Shown here: piece after piece, positions 12,007-24,640 of the stretch | Position numbering within the stretch: position 1 is the stretch's first letter | How the letters are laid out: each line of letters opens with the position of its first letter | Assembly: GCA_029216955.1 (NCBI GenBank) | Contig: JANAVB010015600.1 | Span: forward strand, 32,695,061 to 32,759,060 | Reading direction: 5' to 3' | DNA: 64,000 nt | DNA from: Iris pallida | Lineage: Eukaryota; Streptophyta; Magnoliopsida; Asparagales; Iridaceae | Notes under the pieces: generated by a model | What the model saw: the letters and a program-made list of their open reading frames with translations, nothing else | Told to the model about the DNA's origin: nothing | Database searches by the model: none | Made by a program: the position numbers and the translations under genes

Positions 12007-12719
12007 AAACTATAACAAGAAAGTACAAAAATGAGGAACGAATAGCAATGTACCTGTAGTGGAAATTAGTCGCATTGAACGAGGATTAGCAATTTCAAAA
12101 TTTTGAGAAGGATCAAACCCAAATGATTAACATAAGCTTGGCGTGAAAGCGAGTTCGGACCCACTCACTGTCAGCCTACAAACCTGGAACAATAGAAAAT
12201 AAAAATTGGATGGCAAACAGATGCTATGAGAAACTAAGGATACAAGTTAATTTCACACGAGATGAACATAATCATGAAAATAAAAATTATGTAGAAATTT
12301 TCACACTTCTACATAATAATATATGTGGTAATTGATTCGAGGTTAATTGCAAGAATATAGGCAAATAAATGTAGTTTCTGCTTCACAATCCCTTAGTAAT
12401 CAATGCCCTATGCCACTACTCTTTGAATGGCTTCTCCTCTTTGTCTCTATAGTAGCTATTTCAGACTCAGTATTGGTTATTTCTGCCATCTATACATTTT
12501 TGTTTCATAACCTAAATTTATTGTATACCTACATTAAGTAGTGGATTTAAAACTGAGAAATATAGAATTGTCTTAGAACTACCTAGACAAGAATTGCAGA
12601 TGGTACCTTCAATGATGAATAAAACATAATTGCTAACAGAATCTCTGATTAGGAATGCAATATTAAAATGCATCTAAAATTATAAGTGGGTTTAGCAAAC
12701 AAACTGAATTTTCCTTCAG

Positions 12720-12960
12720 CTTTTCGTTGGAGGCATTGGACTCATAATTTGGGTTTAGTATCCTTGGAGGTATCCCAACAGGAGACTTTTAAGACAAATC
12801 TGGAGCTTTTGGCACCATGAGAAAGACTGGGTTGAGAGAAACGCTTCCGCTTGTATGTCAATAGCACCTTGTTGTTCACCATTCTGCAGTCAATTAATCT
12901 ATCGCATCCAACATATCCTCAATCTCTTAGCAGTCTAGAGATTGTCATGTGTGCCTGGAA
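12720..12960 (-). pseudogene. Unidentified exon-like fragment, probably captured host sequence
   Basis: On the minus strand a frame reads RMVNNKVLLTYKRKRFSQPS followed by SHGAKSSRFVLKVSCWDTSK, a basic nuclear-looking stretch ending near the CACTA-C interior. The upstream part has in-frame stops. I do not recognise the gene. Confidence 0.3.
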
Positions 12961-15900
12961 TCATCACAAATCAAATGCAAAGAACTTTATTAGTATAATA
13001 TAATAATTTTATTACACTTCAAGATAATAACTTTAAATAGTATCTATAAAAGATGTGATGCTAATGCACCAAATATAAAACATCTGATGCACCAAAGGGG
13101 AGTAATTATTTGAGTCTAGGAGTGGCAATATTAGGCCAGACTCGTATGGCAGCAAGCTAAGATGCAGGTTTCTGCAATCAATTTCCATTTTTGCATCGGA
13201 GCACCTTAGGAGGTACCAACGACCCGGAAATTAAATTGGTAGGCTATCAGTCTAACATGCATGTTCTTAGAGGTTACTACCATAAGAAACTTAATTTCAA
13301 TTTTGTATAAAATGTACTTAACATATATGTATATTTACGAGGATAAACAAACACAATCACATAAATGTTTATCTTGTGCATGTATGTTTACGATAATAAA
13401 CATATAGCTGTATCCTTGTATGGATTGGAGAGTTGCCTCACCATCCCATTTCAAATTATGGCACACGTGTTTGTATCTGCTACCCATAGATTTACGAACT
13501 CAAAAAAAATTCACTCATTAAGATATATTTAATAAAAAATTCACTTTCATCTTCTAGATCTAATGCAGCAATCCATTCAACTGATGGCTTCAGAGAGCAT
13601 GCAACAAAGGAATGTAGGAAAGCCTAACATGGTGTAGCTTGTTAATTACAGCGATTGAAAAGAATTTCAATAGATGGATGATTGTAACTTTTCCGTCTCA
13701 CTAAAGGATTATCCATTAGCAAATGGTTGCATTTTATATTTTTTCAAACTAACTTGTATGAGAATAGATTAGTAGGTAGAAGAAAAAGCTTACAACTTTG
13801 AAGTGACACAGTCAGGATTTTTAAAAAATATTATCCGGGACCCAATCTCATTCTACTTCCCATGTGTGTTCTTGATCCCTGCATTGACAAATTGACGTGG
13901 TGAAGTACTCCCATCTTTAGTGGTTGAAGCACAAAGTAAAGAGTGTTGATAAATAAAATACCTCAAACATGAAATAACAACAAGATGTGGTGTTTGAGAG
14001 TCGAATTCTTCACAATTTGCCCTTTCTAATCCCAAAACCTAATCGTTACACAATAAACGGAGACAAAATGTCATTCAGGGAAAGATTGCAATTTTACATC
14101 ATAACAACAGGATCTGCAAAAAAATAGAAAGACTAACAGATACACATACATATCTGGAATATTCTATAACAGATATCTGCAACCTGGATGTTTAAGTTAT
14201 TGAAGTAAAAAAAGAAGAAATGTCAACATATGCCACAAGTATCTCATAATTGAAAAGGTTATCCATTAGAGTTGTACCTTTAGAGTTTCCCATGTTGAAG
14301 CATGTGCTTCTGGTGTCTGTATAAGCAAATTTGACTTAGAGAAACTACATTATTCGAAGATATAATATTTCGATAAAACTAATCAGAACCCAAATACCAA
14401 TATCAAGGAAAGTGACTAGGAATACACTAGTAAGCATGTGAATCACATGAATCGGAAAACCTATCATTAGAATGAAAGAAAAAAGAGAGGGATTTTCCAA
14501 ACCGTATTGGTATCGGCCGTATCGTATCAATATCGGCCGATATCGTATCGGGACTTTCCAAACCGTATTGGTATCCGCCGTATCGTATCAATATCGGCCG
14601 ATATCGTATCGGGACATTCCAAACCGTATTGGTATCGGCCGTATCGTATCGGTATCAGCCGTATCGTATCGATATCGGCCGATACTGCAAACTATATTAG
14701 AAATATATTGAATTCGCCCATCAAACACAGTGCTGCAAGAGTATGTTATGTTCAGAATATCGTCTCCTTCTTTCTTTCTTTTATTCTGTGAAAAAAAGAG
14801 AGTCCTAGCATGGAGCCGAAAAGAATCAGCCGGCATAGTGGCTAAAATAGATAAGGACTCAAGAGATGGTTTCTCCAAGGATAAAGCAGAACAATATGGG
14901 CGATATAAAACTAGACTTCCTTTGTCTCAGCCCTACTAGTCTATGCAATTAGAGTTTGCAGTAAAGGGTAAAAGTTAGATGCTACCTTTGTATCCGCAGT
15001 TAGTCTATAGGAGATCCATCTTGAACTTTAAAACCCTTTTTCTGTGTATAAAATGAAGTTCTTTCTTATGTAATCCAGTCTATACTGAAGTATATGCAAC
15101 CATATATCATAACATGTTGTGGATGCCTGAACTTTAGAACTGATAGGTGATAAAATGATTACAAGGCAAGAAACTTATTCAAGATCATCACATCTTCCCC
15201 AAGAATAAAGGCCGAAAGAACTAACAAGAAATCTCCAAACTCAGTGGAAGTTGAACTGACTGGAAACAAAAGGAAGTGTGAATTAATCGTAGTTTCATAC
15301 TGCAACACTTGATTCAACAGATATTACATCATTTCAAAACAAAACAAAAAATATTATCCAGTATTCAACTAAGCACAGGTACAAAGTTCATTTTATTATG
15401 AAAATCTGTAAAAGTGAGCAATATTTGCATATTTGATCTCCTTCACTACGTAAATACTCTGCAAAACTGAATTCTTTTAGCAGCACACAAATACAATTAT
15501 CCGGTCACTTTGAAGACCAGACGTGGAGAAGTCAATAAGTTTGTAAGACTCAAACTAAATTTCAATATGGTACATGCCAAAAATGAGCAAGAAGAACAAA
15601 ACAAAGCAAATCTTGTATTAAAACAGAACGAACAACTGATCATATCAATTGTTTATGAAGGCTATGATCAATTCAAGCCTTACTGATAAAAGGGACAGTA
15701 CTATATTGAACATCAGTTAGCTATTTAGGAAGGGCACTCACATAACTAAGCGAGCTTGAGCATGAAGGATTTCACTGAGAAAGATGCTACTCTCAGCACT
15801 ATATCAAGGTTGGGTGCTGCTTCCATCATATCAAAATGTTCAGATAATGACAGAACATACAGAATGACACTTGGAATTGAGAGGTTGGACACGAAAATTT

Positions 15901-16253
15901 ATCCATTCTTCAAAGTATAGGGAAACTTGCAGGAAACAAAAATGACTGTACTGTTGTCTTATGTTTGTTTTACTACATATTATAATTATTATTCTATCAA
16001 AAATCTACTGGCGTCCAAACGAAATGTGCCCCACTTATCATATAATCTAGCGTGTATTGCACGCACACCTCTAACGAAGATGGACACATGTTGGTGATAA
16101 AATCATTATTATGGGAGACAAGCTAGTGAGTGTTGGCATCTATTTTCTAATGAGGAACAGGTATAATCATAGTCTTGAATCCAGATTCTTTGGGTCGGGT
16201 CAGTAAATTAGAAATTCTCTATTTGCATCAAAATAACTACTCGATTCTTGAAA
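12961..16253. other. CACTA-C interior without recognisable genes
   Basis: AT-rich sequence with short open frames only. The one structured item is the minisatellite at 14496-14695. Nothing else here supports a gene on either strand. Confidence 0.6.
14496..14695. repeat. Minisatellite of TATCGGCCGTATCGTATC units (about 65-66 bp period)
   Basis: About three units each contain CCAAACCGTATTGG, TATCGGCCGTATCG and ATCGGCCGATATCG. The unit is partly self-complementary (GATATCGGCCGATATC). Overlapping open frames on both strands merely reflect the repeat. TATCGG minisatellites recur in CACTA-A (33165-33330) and CACTA-F (59998-60180). Confidence 0.85.
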
Positions 16254-16820
16254 CTAATTAAAAGAGAGTTCATACCAATTGTTTATATAACCAAATTTAT
16301 TGTTGACGCCGTGGTTAAAATGAAGCTCATTTGCGAAATGTAAAAGGTCAGAATCACATGATACATTAAGAACACTTCCGAAGAAATTCACAGGATACAT
16401 TAGGACATCTTCGCCGGAGCTAGGGTTTCCGGGGGGGTCGGGATGAAGAACATGGGAGAGGGGTTTAGGGCTGTGGGGAAAATCGGGGTCGGAAGGGAAG
16501 GGGGAAGAGGGAACGATTGAAGTCGGCTGCGGGGATGAGAGGGGAGACGGCGGATCGCCGGAGAACAGGGTTAGGGCACGGTCGGGAGGGCTGTGGAAGT
16601 CGGGGTGGCTGACGAGATGGTCGGAAAAGAAGCTAGGGAAGAGGGCAGAGGAGAGGGGGAGACTTACGGGCTCGGTCGCCGGTCGGGGTTCGCCGGCCGT
16701 GGGAAGACTTCCACCGGAGGGGGAGCTCGAGAGGGAGAGGCTGAGAGAGTTGTGGTGTTGGGGATCGGGGGGGAAGGAGGAAAAGAAGTACTTGGATGTG
16801 AAATATATAAGAAACCCTCT
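16254..16820 (-). other. GC-rich 5' leader of CACTA-C with a Pro/Ser-rich open frame
   Basis: The minus-strand frame (197 codons) is rich in Pro and Ser (SLSLSLSSSPSGG, PSSPFPSDPDFPHSP) and runs into the subterminal repeats at its start. It occupies the same place as the C-rich leaders of CACTA-A (33328-33964) and CACTA-F (58500-58962), just inside the 5' subterminal array. It may be an untranslated leader or a short N-terminal exon. No domain is recognisable. Confidence 0.45.
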
Positions 16821-16825
16821 ATTCC

Positions 16826-17138
16826 CAAATTTTGTTAAAACCGTCAAGAAATTTTTTTTTTTTGAAAAAATTACGAAAATGGCATCTGAAATGTGCGCGC
16901 CTTTTTTTTCTGCACATGCATTACTTGACGGTTATCAGCAAACCGTCAAGTAATGCAATGGGTTTTCTTGACGCTTTGTATAAAACCGTCAAGTAATATG
17001 GTCAAATTTTAATATATAACAGAAAAATGGGTGTTTTGTTGACGTATGTCTAAAACCGTCAAGATAACTGCTTTCCTTGACGGTTTTGACCATACGTCAA
17101 TAAATTGACCGTCAAGAAAGGTCATTTTTCTTGTAGTG
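16826..17138. repeat. CACTA-C right subterminal array
   Basis: AAACCGTCAAG and CTTGACGG motifs in both orientations, ending TTTTTCTTGTAGTG. Followed by the duplication GCT. Confidence 0.9.
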
Positions 17139-17550
17139 GCTATAGTATAAAAAATAGGTGCCAGTCATAGCTATCTGAAAATATGTATATCCTGAATCAG
17201 TATTGTGTTATTATATATATAAATCAATATGAATTTAGATTGAAATGATTGTTTCCACATGAAACATGTTTGATTTATACCCTGCAATGTTCGCGCCCAT
17301 ATGAAACATGTTTTATTCATTTTTTTGATACTAATTACTGGTTTATTGATCCGACTTTAGTTCAAAGTTGATGTTTTGATGCTTAAAATTGTTATTGCGG
17401 AATGCACATCCCGTACCAGTAATTTATAAAGACAAAATTTTAAAAGGCTTAACTTTTGACTTTTTTATTCTCGTTAGATTTAGCAAATATGAATGCTTAA
17501 TATCTGTATTTGTCTCCTTTTTATCTTGTAGGAAAAAAAATTTAAAGGCT

Positions 17551-17835
17551 TATAGAAGAAGATCCCTACCTAGGAGAGAAAGATTTGGACAATGATGTTG
17601 TTGCAATGGTTTGTGGGATTCTAATTAATTTTCATATTTGTTTATAATTTCTTACAAGTTCATACTATATAATTACTTTCTCTTCTTCTTAAAATTGTTT
17701 AGGTATTAGGACGTGATGGTAAGGGTTATATACATGGAATGGGTCAAGGTGTTTCAAAGACAGAGATTTGTGCTTCAAATGCAAACCAGGAGATTGCTTG
17801 TAGAGAAAAGCAAAAAAAAAAAAAAACGATGCTTC
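17551..17835 (+). pseudogene. Transposase_24-type CACTA protein remnant of CACTA-B
   Basis: Two plus-strand exons are visible. The first (about 17551-17609) reads LIEEDPYLGEKDLDNDVV and stops at a GTTTGT donor. The second (about 17703-17812) reads VLGRDGKGYIHGMGQGVSKT then EICASNANQEIACREK. The pattern V(F/L)G+D..GY/R..G.G.G(V)..T followed by a charged helix is the conserved C-terminal block of the plant PF03004 protein family. The exon ends in a poly-A run that shifts the frame, and no complete gene can be assembled around it. Confidence 0.6.
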
Positions 17836-20800
17836 GCTAAATCGGATGGAGAATCTTGAACAACAATAGCTTCCCTGCAGGCTACAAGATGTAACACTTC
17901 TAGATCAAGTCAATCTTCATAAGAGTTTCACACTCCTTGTCCTACTCAGGTGAGTAGAGCTCAATTGTCGACTTCTTTCTTCTTGTTCTACTTTAGATGG
18001 ATTATGTTTTTAGGTTAAATTTTTTAAAAGTTAGAACGAGTAAGTGACTGTTCTACAAGCTTTGATTTCTTGATTTTTTTTACTTATGGAGTGGTTCATT
18101 ATGGAGTCATTGAGTTAGCATCCCTTTCTTGGGAGAGTCTGCATAATGAGTTCTGTCAGGAGGATTTATTTTTAGGCCAAATTGCAATCATTTTTCATTT
18201 TAAGGGACTTGTTGCTAGCGGAACTCTCCGAAGGGTTTAGTTGCTAACATCTGTGCCAAAAACATTATTGGGGAATGCACATGCTGAACTAGGAATTTTC
18301 CACTTGGGGGTTTTTGTTGCAGTAAGAGCCTTGGAAGAGCTCAATAAAGTGCTTGCAAATTCATGAACTCCACTACCTGATTTTTGAAGCAATATGATAA
18401 TGCTTTAGCAGATTGGTGGTTAATTGAATTGCACAAAGACTATAAGTGATTTACAAGTAATGGTATCCTTGTACTCAATTAAGGCAGAAGCTCCAAAATA
18501 GACACTTGAAAAATAGTAGACAGATTTTAATATGAATTTAGGTAAAAATGATTGTTTCTGTGAAGAGCTATGCAAGGATCTGTCTATTTCTATATAAAAT
18601 GAAAAACTATAGGCAATGATGTATCTAAGAATTATCACCTACTTATTCTCTTTTTTATGTTAATAGTAAGGTAGACTTTGGAAACTTTGTAAACGTAACT
18701 TGCATATCTTCATGAAAAAGCAAGCAGTGCCAATCTTAAAAGCGACAAACAGATCCTAGATATTGAACATTGGCATTGATTGTTTATCTACGGGTAAAAG
18801 TGCACATAAGGAGTACACTGCATCAGCGCATTTTAAGTACATTTAATCCATTACTATCTAATTTTATTTGAATTGGAGATATAGTAAATATGGTTGCAAA
18901 GTTGAAAATGTTATATCCACGTTGTTACCAAAGTTTTATCCCGGATAAAAGCGAGACAAACACACATCCAAAAAAGTACCAAATATGCAACAGTTCCAAA
19001 ATTTTGGGGTTATAGTTTTTCTTGAAATTATGCTTCTCATATAATCAGATAAAAGGACCCTACTTCAGTCGTCTTTTTTTTGCTAAGTAGGTGCAAATGG
19101 CACAATTTGATGTCTATTCTATAACTTCTATTTTTTATGCATAATAGGTGCAAAAGAACTAATGTCATTTTCAATCTCTTTGTATGTGTATCACACTTCT
19201 TATGAAGTATAACTGAAGTAGTAATAGATTTTGAGTTGGGGTTGGCAGAGGTAGTAGAGTTTTGAAGGGATATTTCAAATGAATATGAGGCTTTATTGGG
19301 AGCTTTCTTTACGAGTCTTGAAGGGTTTGAAGTTTTGGTCAGTCATGTTCTTCGACAACAACGTTTGTCTTATATAAGAGTCGACATGCCTGCAAAAATC
19401 AAGTCTAATTAGAGGCTACCATGATAAAGATTACATTATCAATTCCGGGACACAAAGTGAACGTCCAGGAACAGAGAGAATTGGATTTTTGTGCAGAAGA
19501 AAAATAGAGAAAAGTAAACACTAAGAAAGTTCAAGACATGTGGAAATAAATTATCTTCATTCCAGAAATAGGTAAATGATAACTGATGCCTATAAGAATG
19601 GCCTCAAACAAATTAAAAGACCTGTGAAATTATTGTGCATGTATGGTACTACCTCTTAACATATTTCACAACCTACTTAATTACACACATAGAATTACAG
19701 TGACAACTAGACTGTACCTGACAAACAAGACATCTTTGAATGCCATTTTATTAGTAAAACTGAGAAACCCTCTTTTTCAGTAAACATAACAAAATAATGG
19801 CATAAATTACTAACACGTGGGGGTTTATATGTTTTGAAGGGTTTATCTACTAATCACAATTCTATGTGGGTAACATGCCCAAGAATATTTTTTTCATGGA
19901 AGTTGATGCAGACATAATAGTGTTTCTTTTGTTTATATCAATGTACTGATATGTCTAATTTTATTTCAAGTTCTAAAAGTAATAATCCGAAAGATCAGTC
20001 AATATTCCAATTGGTTTTGCACATATTCAAGCAGAAACTTGCTAAAAAATGTGATATCTGTCAATTACATTTATTAACAGCTCTGGATCTGTAGTCTCCA
20101 TTGCTTTCTGTCAAAATCAACCAAAACTCAGAATGCTAGTTCAGACTGTACATGCTAGCTTCTCATTTTTCGACTAAACCGGGAAGCAAAATTTTGAAGG
20201 GGACAAGACCCACTTTATGTCACATTTGAAAGTAAGATTCAAATGTTACTTGTTTGTAAGTAAACAACAAAAATGGTAAAAGTGCAACAAATTTTTTAAC
20301 CGTTTTCACTCCACTTGCTTGTGACCATACACACCCTTATTAATGGTATCATAGGCTTTCAACACCTTGAGTATAGCTACTGACTTACATTATTGTAATT
20401 GTTCAATAGGAGTGACATGGCAGCTACATCTTTATTCTAGATTGTACTTTATTTTTTATAGCCAAGAGTATATATGGGGTAAACGGTTCCAAAGGTGTAA
20501 TCAATGTGTCAAAATATGGACGGGCCATCGTATCTTCTCTGTAGTACCGTTCCTCCAAATATATTTAGTTGTGATTTGGTGCAATGCATACAAACATTTG
20601 TATCCAATTGGGTTTTGACGCGTGGATTCCCATTAGGAGCTTTTTTCCCAAAACATATGTATGTGTGTGTGTCTATGCACATGCGCGCGCTCTAGAGGTC
20701 TGATAACTTTTAGTGTTGATCATATTTCATTTTCTTATTATTAAATGTTGGGTAATGGCAGCTTGAAGCCTGTGAACATTCCTTCATTGATGAGCTGCGA

Positions 20801-22134
20801 GAGCCCAATGCACGATTGCCAAATGGTCATCCACTCCCTCCTCTCTTCAATTTTAAATAAGAGGTAAGACTGAACATGTGAAGTGCTATTTGTCATCACG
20901 TCTTTAGTACTTATTATATAGTTTTATTTGTGTGTACTCCTGTAACATGGTACTAACATGATGAAAACTAAACAAAATGGGTTATTCAAGGAAAACAAAC
21001 CAATCAATGGAGTAATCATTATTCCCATTTGTGTTTTCAACATTTTGGGGCTTCAGAAATGGTCTTGTTGTGTCTCACAAATATTAGTGAACAAGATTCG
21101 TCATACTCATCTTTACATATGATATCTGTGGAAACAAATTTTGTGCTATATAAGTCCATTTCTTTTAAACTATCCATTTTCTGTCACTCGATTGATTTAA
21201 TTGTGATAAGTGCAATTACAATAGATACCAAAGAAAAGCAAAAATATTTTATATTTTGACTCTGTTGTTCCATATTTCTCTACAGTTGTCTGGTGCTTCA
21301 CCTGAACTTATTAAAAGACTTGATACCTGAACATATGAGGCGCCATGCTGGTCTCAATTTCCTTATCCCAATTGTGACTTGAGGACTGCTTGGATGCATG
21401 GAAGGGGCTTTCTTCATTTTTTTCCAGCACTTAACAATGTGTTAAACGTCCCCGGAACAAGACTTCATATTCAGACCCACGCCCATTCGAACCCACGCCC
21501 ATTCCTCCCCTCTTGATAGTGATGTAATGTAAGATTTCTAATTTCTCATGGAATTGTAATGCATCTAGATATTTGTTTTTGTTTTTTGTTTTTTTTGCTT
21601 TTAAAGGTTGATACTTGGGTCCCTGCAGATCATTTCTGAATTCTATGTTTAAACTATTGCTGAGAGTTTGGGCAAGTTGTCGGGACTTGAAGGTATGAAA
21701 CAATATCGATTTAATTTTTAGTCTCGAGTTGAAGGCATCACTTGCCTCTCTTTCCAATCATTAGAAGCCGAATATGAACATAACTTTACTCCCTGTGTGA
21801 GTGCATGCTGACCTCGCTGGGTATATCTTTCTGGTGTGTCTATGCTGTGTTCTTGTGTTACATTTGTCTAGACTTCAAGTGCCAAATCTATGGGAGAAGC
21901 ATTCTTATACCTAATGTAGTGTCAGTTGACATTGGTAATGAGTTTATCATTACAATGTGTTATTGAGTTAAAGAGAGGCTTGAGCTCTACTATGATGTTT
22001 ATTGATTCTTTGAATATACCATACCTTGCCCCTTCATTTGCAGGTTTTGAGAAGCATAGTCGACCCGCCTTCCATTATGTCTTACCAGTAATGTTCTTTC
22101 TTTTGTAGTTTTTGACGTTAACATAAATGTTAAT
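17836..22134. other. CACTA-B interior, no gene recognised
   Basis: AT-rich, with scattered short open frames. A possible terminal exon at about 20760-20860 (plus strand, [17 protein letters not shown] then a stop) is flanked by intron-like tracts. It is too short to assign. Confidence 0.45.
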
Positions 22135-22440
22135 ATGAAGCTTATAATATCGTTGCCGATAAAGTTTTTTGACAGAAATGAGATGTTGTTCGACAGAGAC
22201 GGAAAGTTTGAAGATACTACGGATGGTAAAATGATTAATTGGCTAAAATATTCAGTTCAGTTTGTGCGGTTTCACAAATTTTTTTCTACCGCACTTGAGA
22301 TTGTAAGCTAGCAATAACATTCTTTTTTGTTCAACATGAGAACTAAGTCATTGTAAGCTAGCAACATTGGGGTTTCATTTTGTTTTTAATAGAATATTGC
22401 TATTTAAAGTCGATACATTTATTAGTTAATACAATTTTGT
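22135..22440 (+). repeat. Direct duplication inside CACTA-B, copy 1
   Basis: This matches 23945-24250 closely. Shared blocks include TTCGACAGAGACGG, ATGATTAA, CTTGAGATTGTAAG, AACATTGGGGTTTC and GATACATTTATTAGTTAAT. The 5' part has a short frame (DRDG.FE) that may be a duplicated 3' exon. Confidence 0.8.
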
Positions 22441-23944
22441 TTGAGCAAATATAGATCCTTATTGGTTCTTTCAACTATCACCAATTGATCCCGTTGCAGA
22501 AAATTTCCCTTTTCCTAAGAAATTGGCACTTAACCAATATAGAGGATGATACTAGGTACCATGAGGCTTGAGTCTTTCATTTAGAGGAGTTTTTTGTTTA
22601 GTTGGAGGTCAACTACCACAAATGTCCCCCTTGTCGAGTAATGTATCTTCGAAAACTTGGGCACTTATTCATAGAAAGGATGTTATCAGTTAATGGGTTA
22701 TAGTTTGTGCTTTGTAGCAAAACACAAGAAAAATGGTTCATGATTATTGTGATACATAGTGTCATTCCAAAGCTTGTGGGCTATGGTTACCAGGTTACTT
22801 CTTGCTAACTCAAAAAGGAAAACCACATATCTGTACAGGTAGAATGGTTGCCAGGCATGATCTCACAACTTGAGAATAATTGTTCTTGATTCCATGTACC
22901 ATCAATTGATCTTGTTAAAATGTTGTTTCGCTTGGTTCTGAAATATTTTAGGTGAATTTTTGTCTTTATTAGTGTACACAAAGCATGCACTTATTTAGGT
23001 TTGTATCTTGTTAAAGATATATGGTGGCTTCAAAATTTCCTTAAAATTGTTTGTTAGGGATTCAACTAGAAAGTGGAACAAGGTTTTGTGACTTCCACAT
23101 ATACATATTCGTCATCATTTCTCATACTCGTTTCATCAACTTACTTTCCATCTCTGCAACCTGCACGATATGCTCGATATATATGGGACCTTACATATGA
23201 TATATGCAGGGTATTAAATATAATTTGTGGGTATAACCCTACAAGTATAGCCAAGTAAAGCATAGTTCTTTTCACCTTGCATGCACTTAAGATATATTTA
23301 CTTTTTTCTACTTTTAATCCTAATGTTTCTAAAGCTTTGTGTCAATACTAAGGACTAATTGCGAAAGTTTTATTTTTCTAAATATGCCTCAATCAGCTTT
23401 GTTATTTCGTTGTTTATTCTTGGGCTACTAGCACCAAGAATTCCTCCCATTTAACTCTTACCTGGTCCATTGTCAGCTTTCAATGTGACAGTCTGACATA
23501 GTTTTATATTTTATTAAATATGTTGCTTTTCCTTTTTCTCCTCACGACATGGCAGAAGTGATGGGTTACATGGTTATTTTCATTCCCTTGATTCTGTTGT
23601 TGATGATTAGGTATGATATCTCAGCTAAATTTTGTTGTTGTATCATAGACACAGATACACTGAATAAAGTTAACGATGGTTGTAATATTTACAGAATGCT
23701 TTCTTGGAGAAGGTGTTGGCAGAAAATCCTTGGTTGCAAAATGCTTTCTTTTTGGGCATACGACAGGTGCAGCTGTAATTCTCACAGTAAGGTCTTTGGA
23801 GGTTTTGGGTTGGTGCATAGTGTTGTTCAACGTTTCAACATTGGAAATGATAAAGTATACCAAGTATTAATTTTGAATCTTTTTTTGTATCACGAAGGCA
23901 GTACTGGACCCAAAGATAGTGGCTCGTATTGAAGTGTGGACTTA
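22441..23944. other. Spacer between the CACTA-B duplications
   Basis: AT-rich. The longest frame (23549-23932, plus, 127 codons) has no recognisable domain and contains splice-like tracts. No gene is supported. Confidence 0.45.
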
Positions 23945-24250
23945 ACATCTTCAGCAATTTATGATCTCTATCATTGTCGATGAAACTTTTGATGGCAATG
24001 AGTTATTCGACAGAGACGGGAACTTTGAAATGGTTGGAGAAATGATTAACGGCCAAAATATTCAGTGAGGTTTTAATATTCTTTTTTTTTCTACTGTACT
24101 TGAGATTGTAAGTTAGCAATAACATTCTCTTTTTGCTTCATCGTAAGAACTAAGTCATTGTGAGATAGCAACATTGGGGTTTCTTTTTTGTTTTTGATGG
24201 AATATTGCTATGTAAATTCGATACATTTATTAGTTAATACAATTTTGATC
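23945..24250 (+). repeat. Direct duplication inside CACTA-B, copy 2
   Basis: Second copy of the 22135-22440 segment. The opening frame reads IVDETFDGNELFDRDGNFE before a stop. Substitutions and small indels separate the two copies. Confidence 0.8.
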
Positions 24251-24374
24251 GAGTTTCTTTCATTGTTGGTTATTGTTGATGTTTATATAAAATTTTGTTT
24301 TCAGATGTATTCTAGTTTCATGGAGAGGACTAACATGTTTAAATAGTTCTGATATGGAATGATTTGAGATTTTT

Positions 24375-24637
24375 TTTTTAATTTTGTTTGCTAAAAAACG
24401 ACAGGTCTTAACTGTTGAAAATAAAAAATATAGATGACAAATTTACATATTATTTGACAGTTTTTATTCGACAGACAAGAACTGTCGTTATTGTCATCTA
24501 GAAAACGACAGTTCATAACTGTCGTTTATATTTTGGGACGCGCTATTAACGACGGATGCTCTGACAGATCAAAACTGTCGTTAATCGTGATTTACGACAG
24601 TTTTGGTCTGTCGAAAAACGTCTATTTTGGCGTAGTG
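24375..24637. repeat. CACTA-B right terminal and subterminal region
   Basis: Repeated AACTGTCG, GACAGTT and ACGACAGTTTT motifs lead to the terminus CGTCTATTTTGGCGTAGTG. TTA follows at 24638-24640. Confidence 0.9.
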
Positions 24638-24640
24638 TTA

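Larger units (their letters stand above)
10872..17138 (-). mobile_element. CACTA-C: non-autonomous DNA transposon nested in CACTA-B
   Basis: The ends are CACTACAAGAAAAATGGC (left) and CACTACAAGAAAAATGAC (right, minus strand), with TSD GCT at 10869-10871 and 17139-17141. Subterminal repeats are TTCTTGACGG and CCGTCAAGAAA. It is 6.3 kb long. A GC-rich leader lies just inside the right end, as at the 5' ends of CACTA-A and F, so I take it as minus-oriented. No transposase domain is visible, only short exon-like pieces. Confidence 0.95.
8618..24637 (+). mobile_element. CACTA-B: DNA transposon nested in the LARD-like element
   Basis: The left end is CACTACACCAAAATGGACG. The right end on the minus strand is CACTACGCCAAAATAGACG. 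The TSD TTA lies at 8615-8617 and 24638-24640. Subterminal motifs are GACAGTTTT and CGACAG types, unlike the GCGACGT family of CACTA-A. The element is 16 kb, or 9.7 kb without CACTA-C. A conserved stretch of the Transposase_24-type gene remains at 17551-17835, but no TNP2-like gene was seen, so it is non-autonomous or decayed. A second end of this family lies at 52262-53052. Confidence 0.93.

Noticed and set aside
14472..14878. Overlapping frames on both strands with YQYRP or RYRYD repeats
   Set aside because: Translation of the TATCGG minisatellite.
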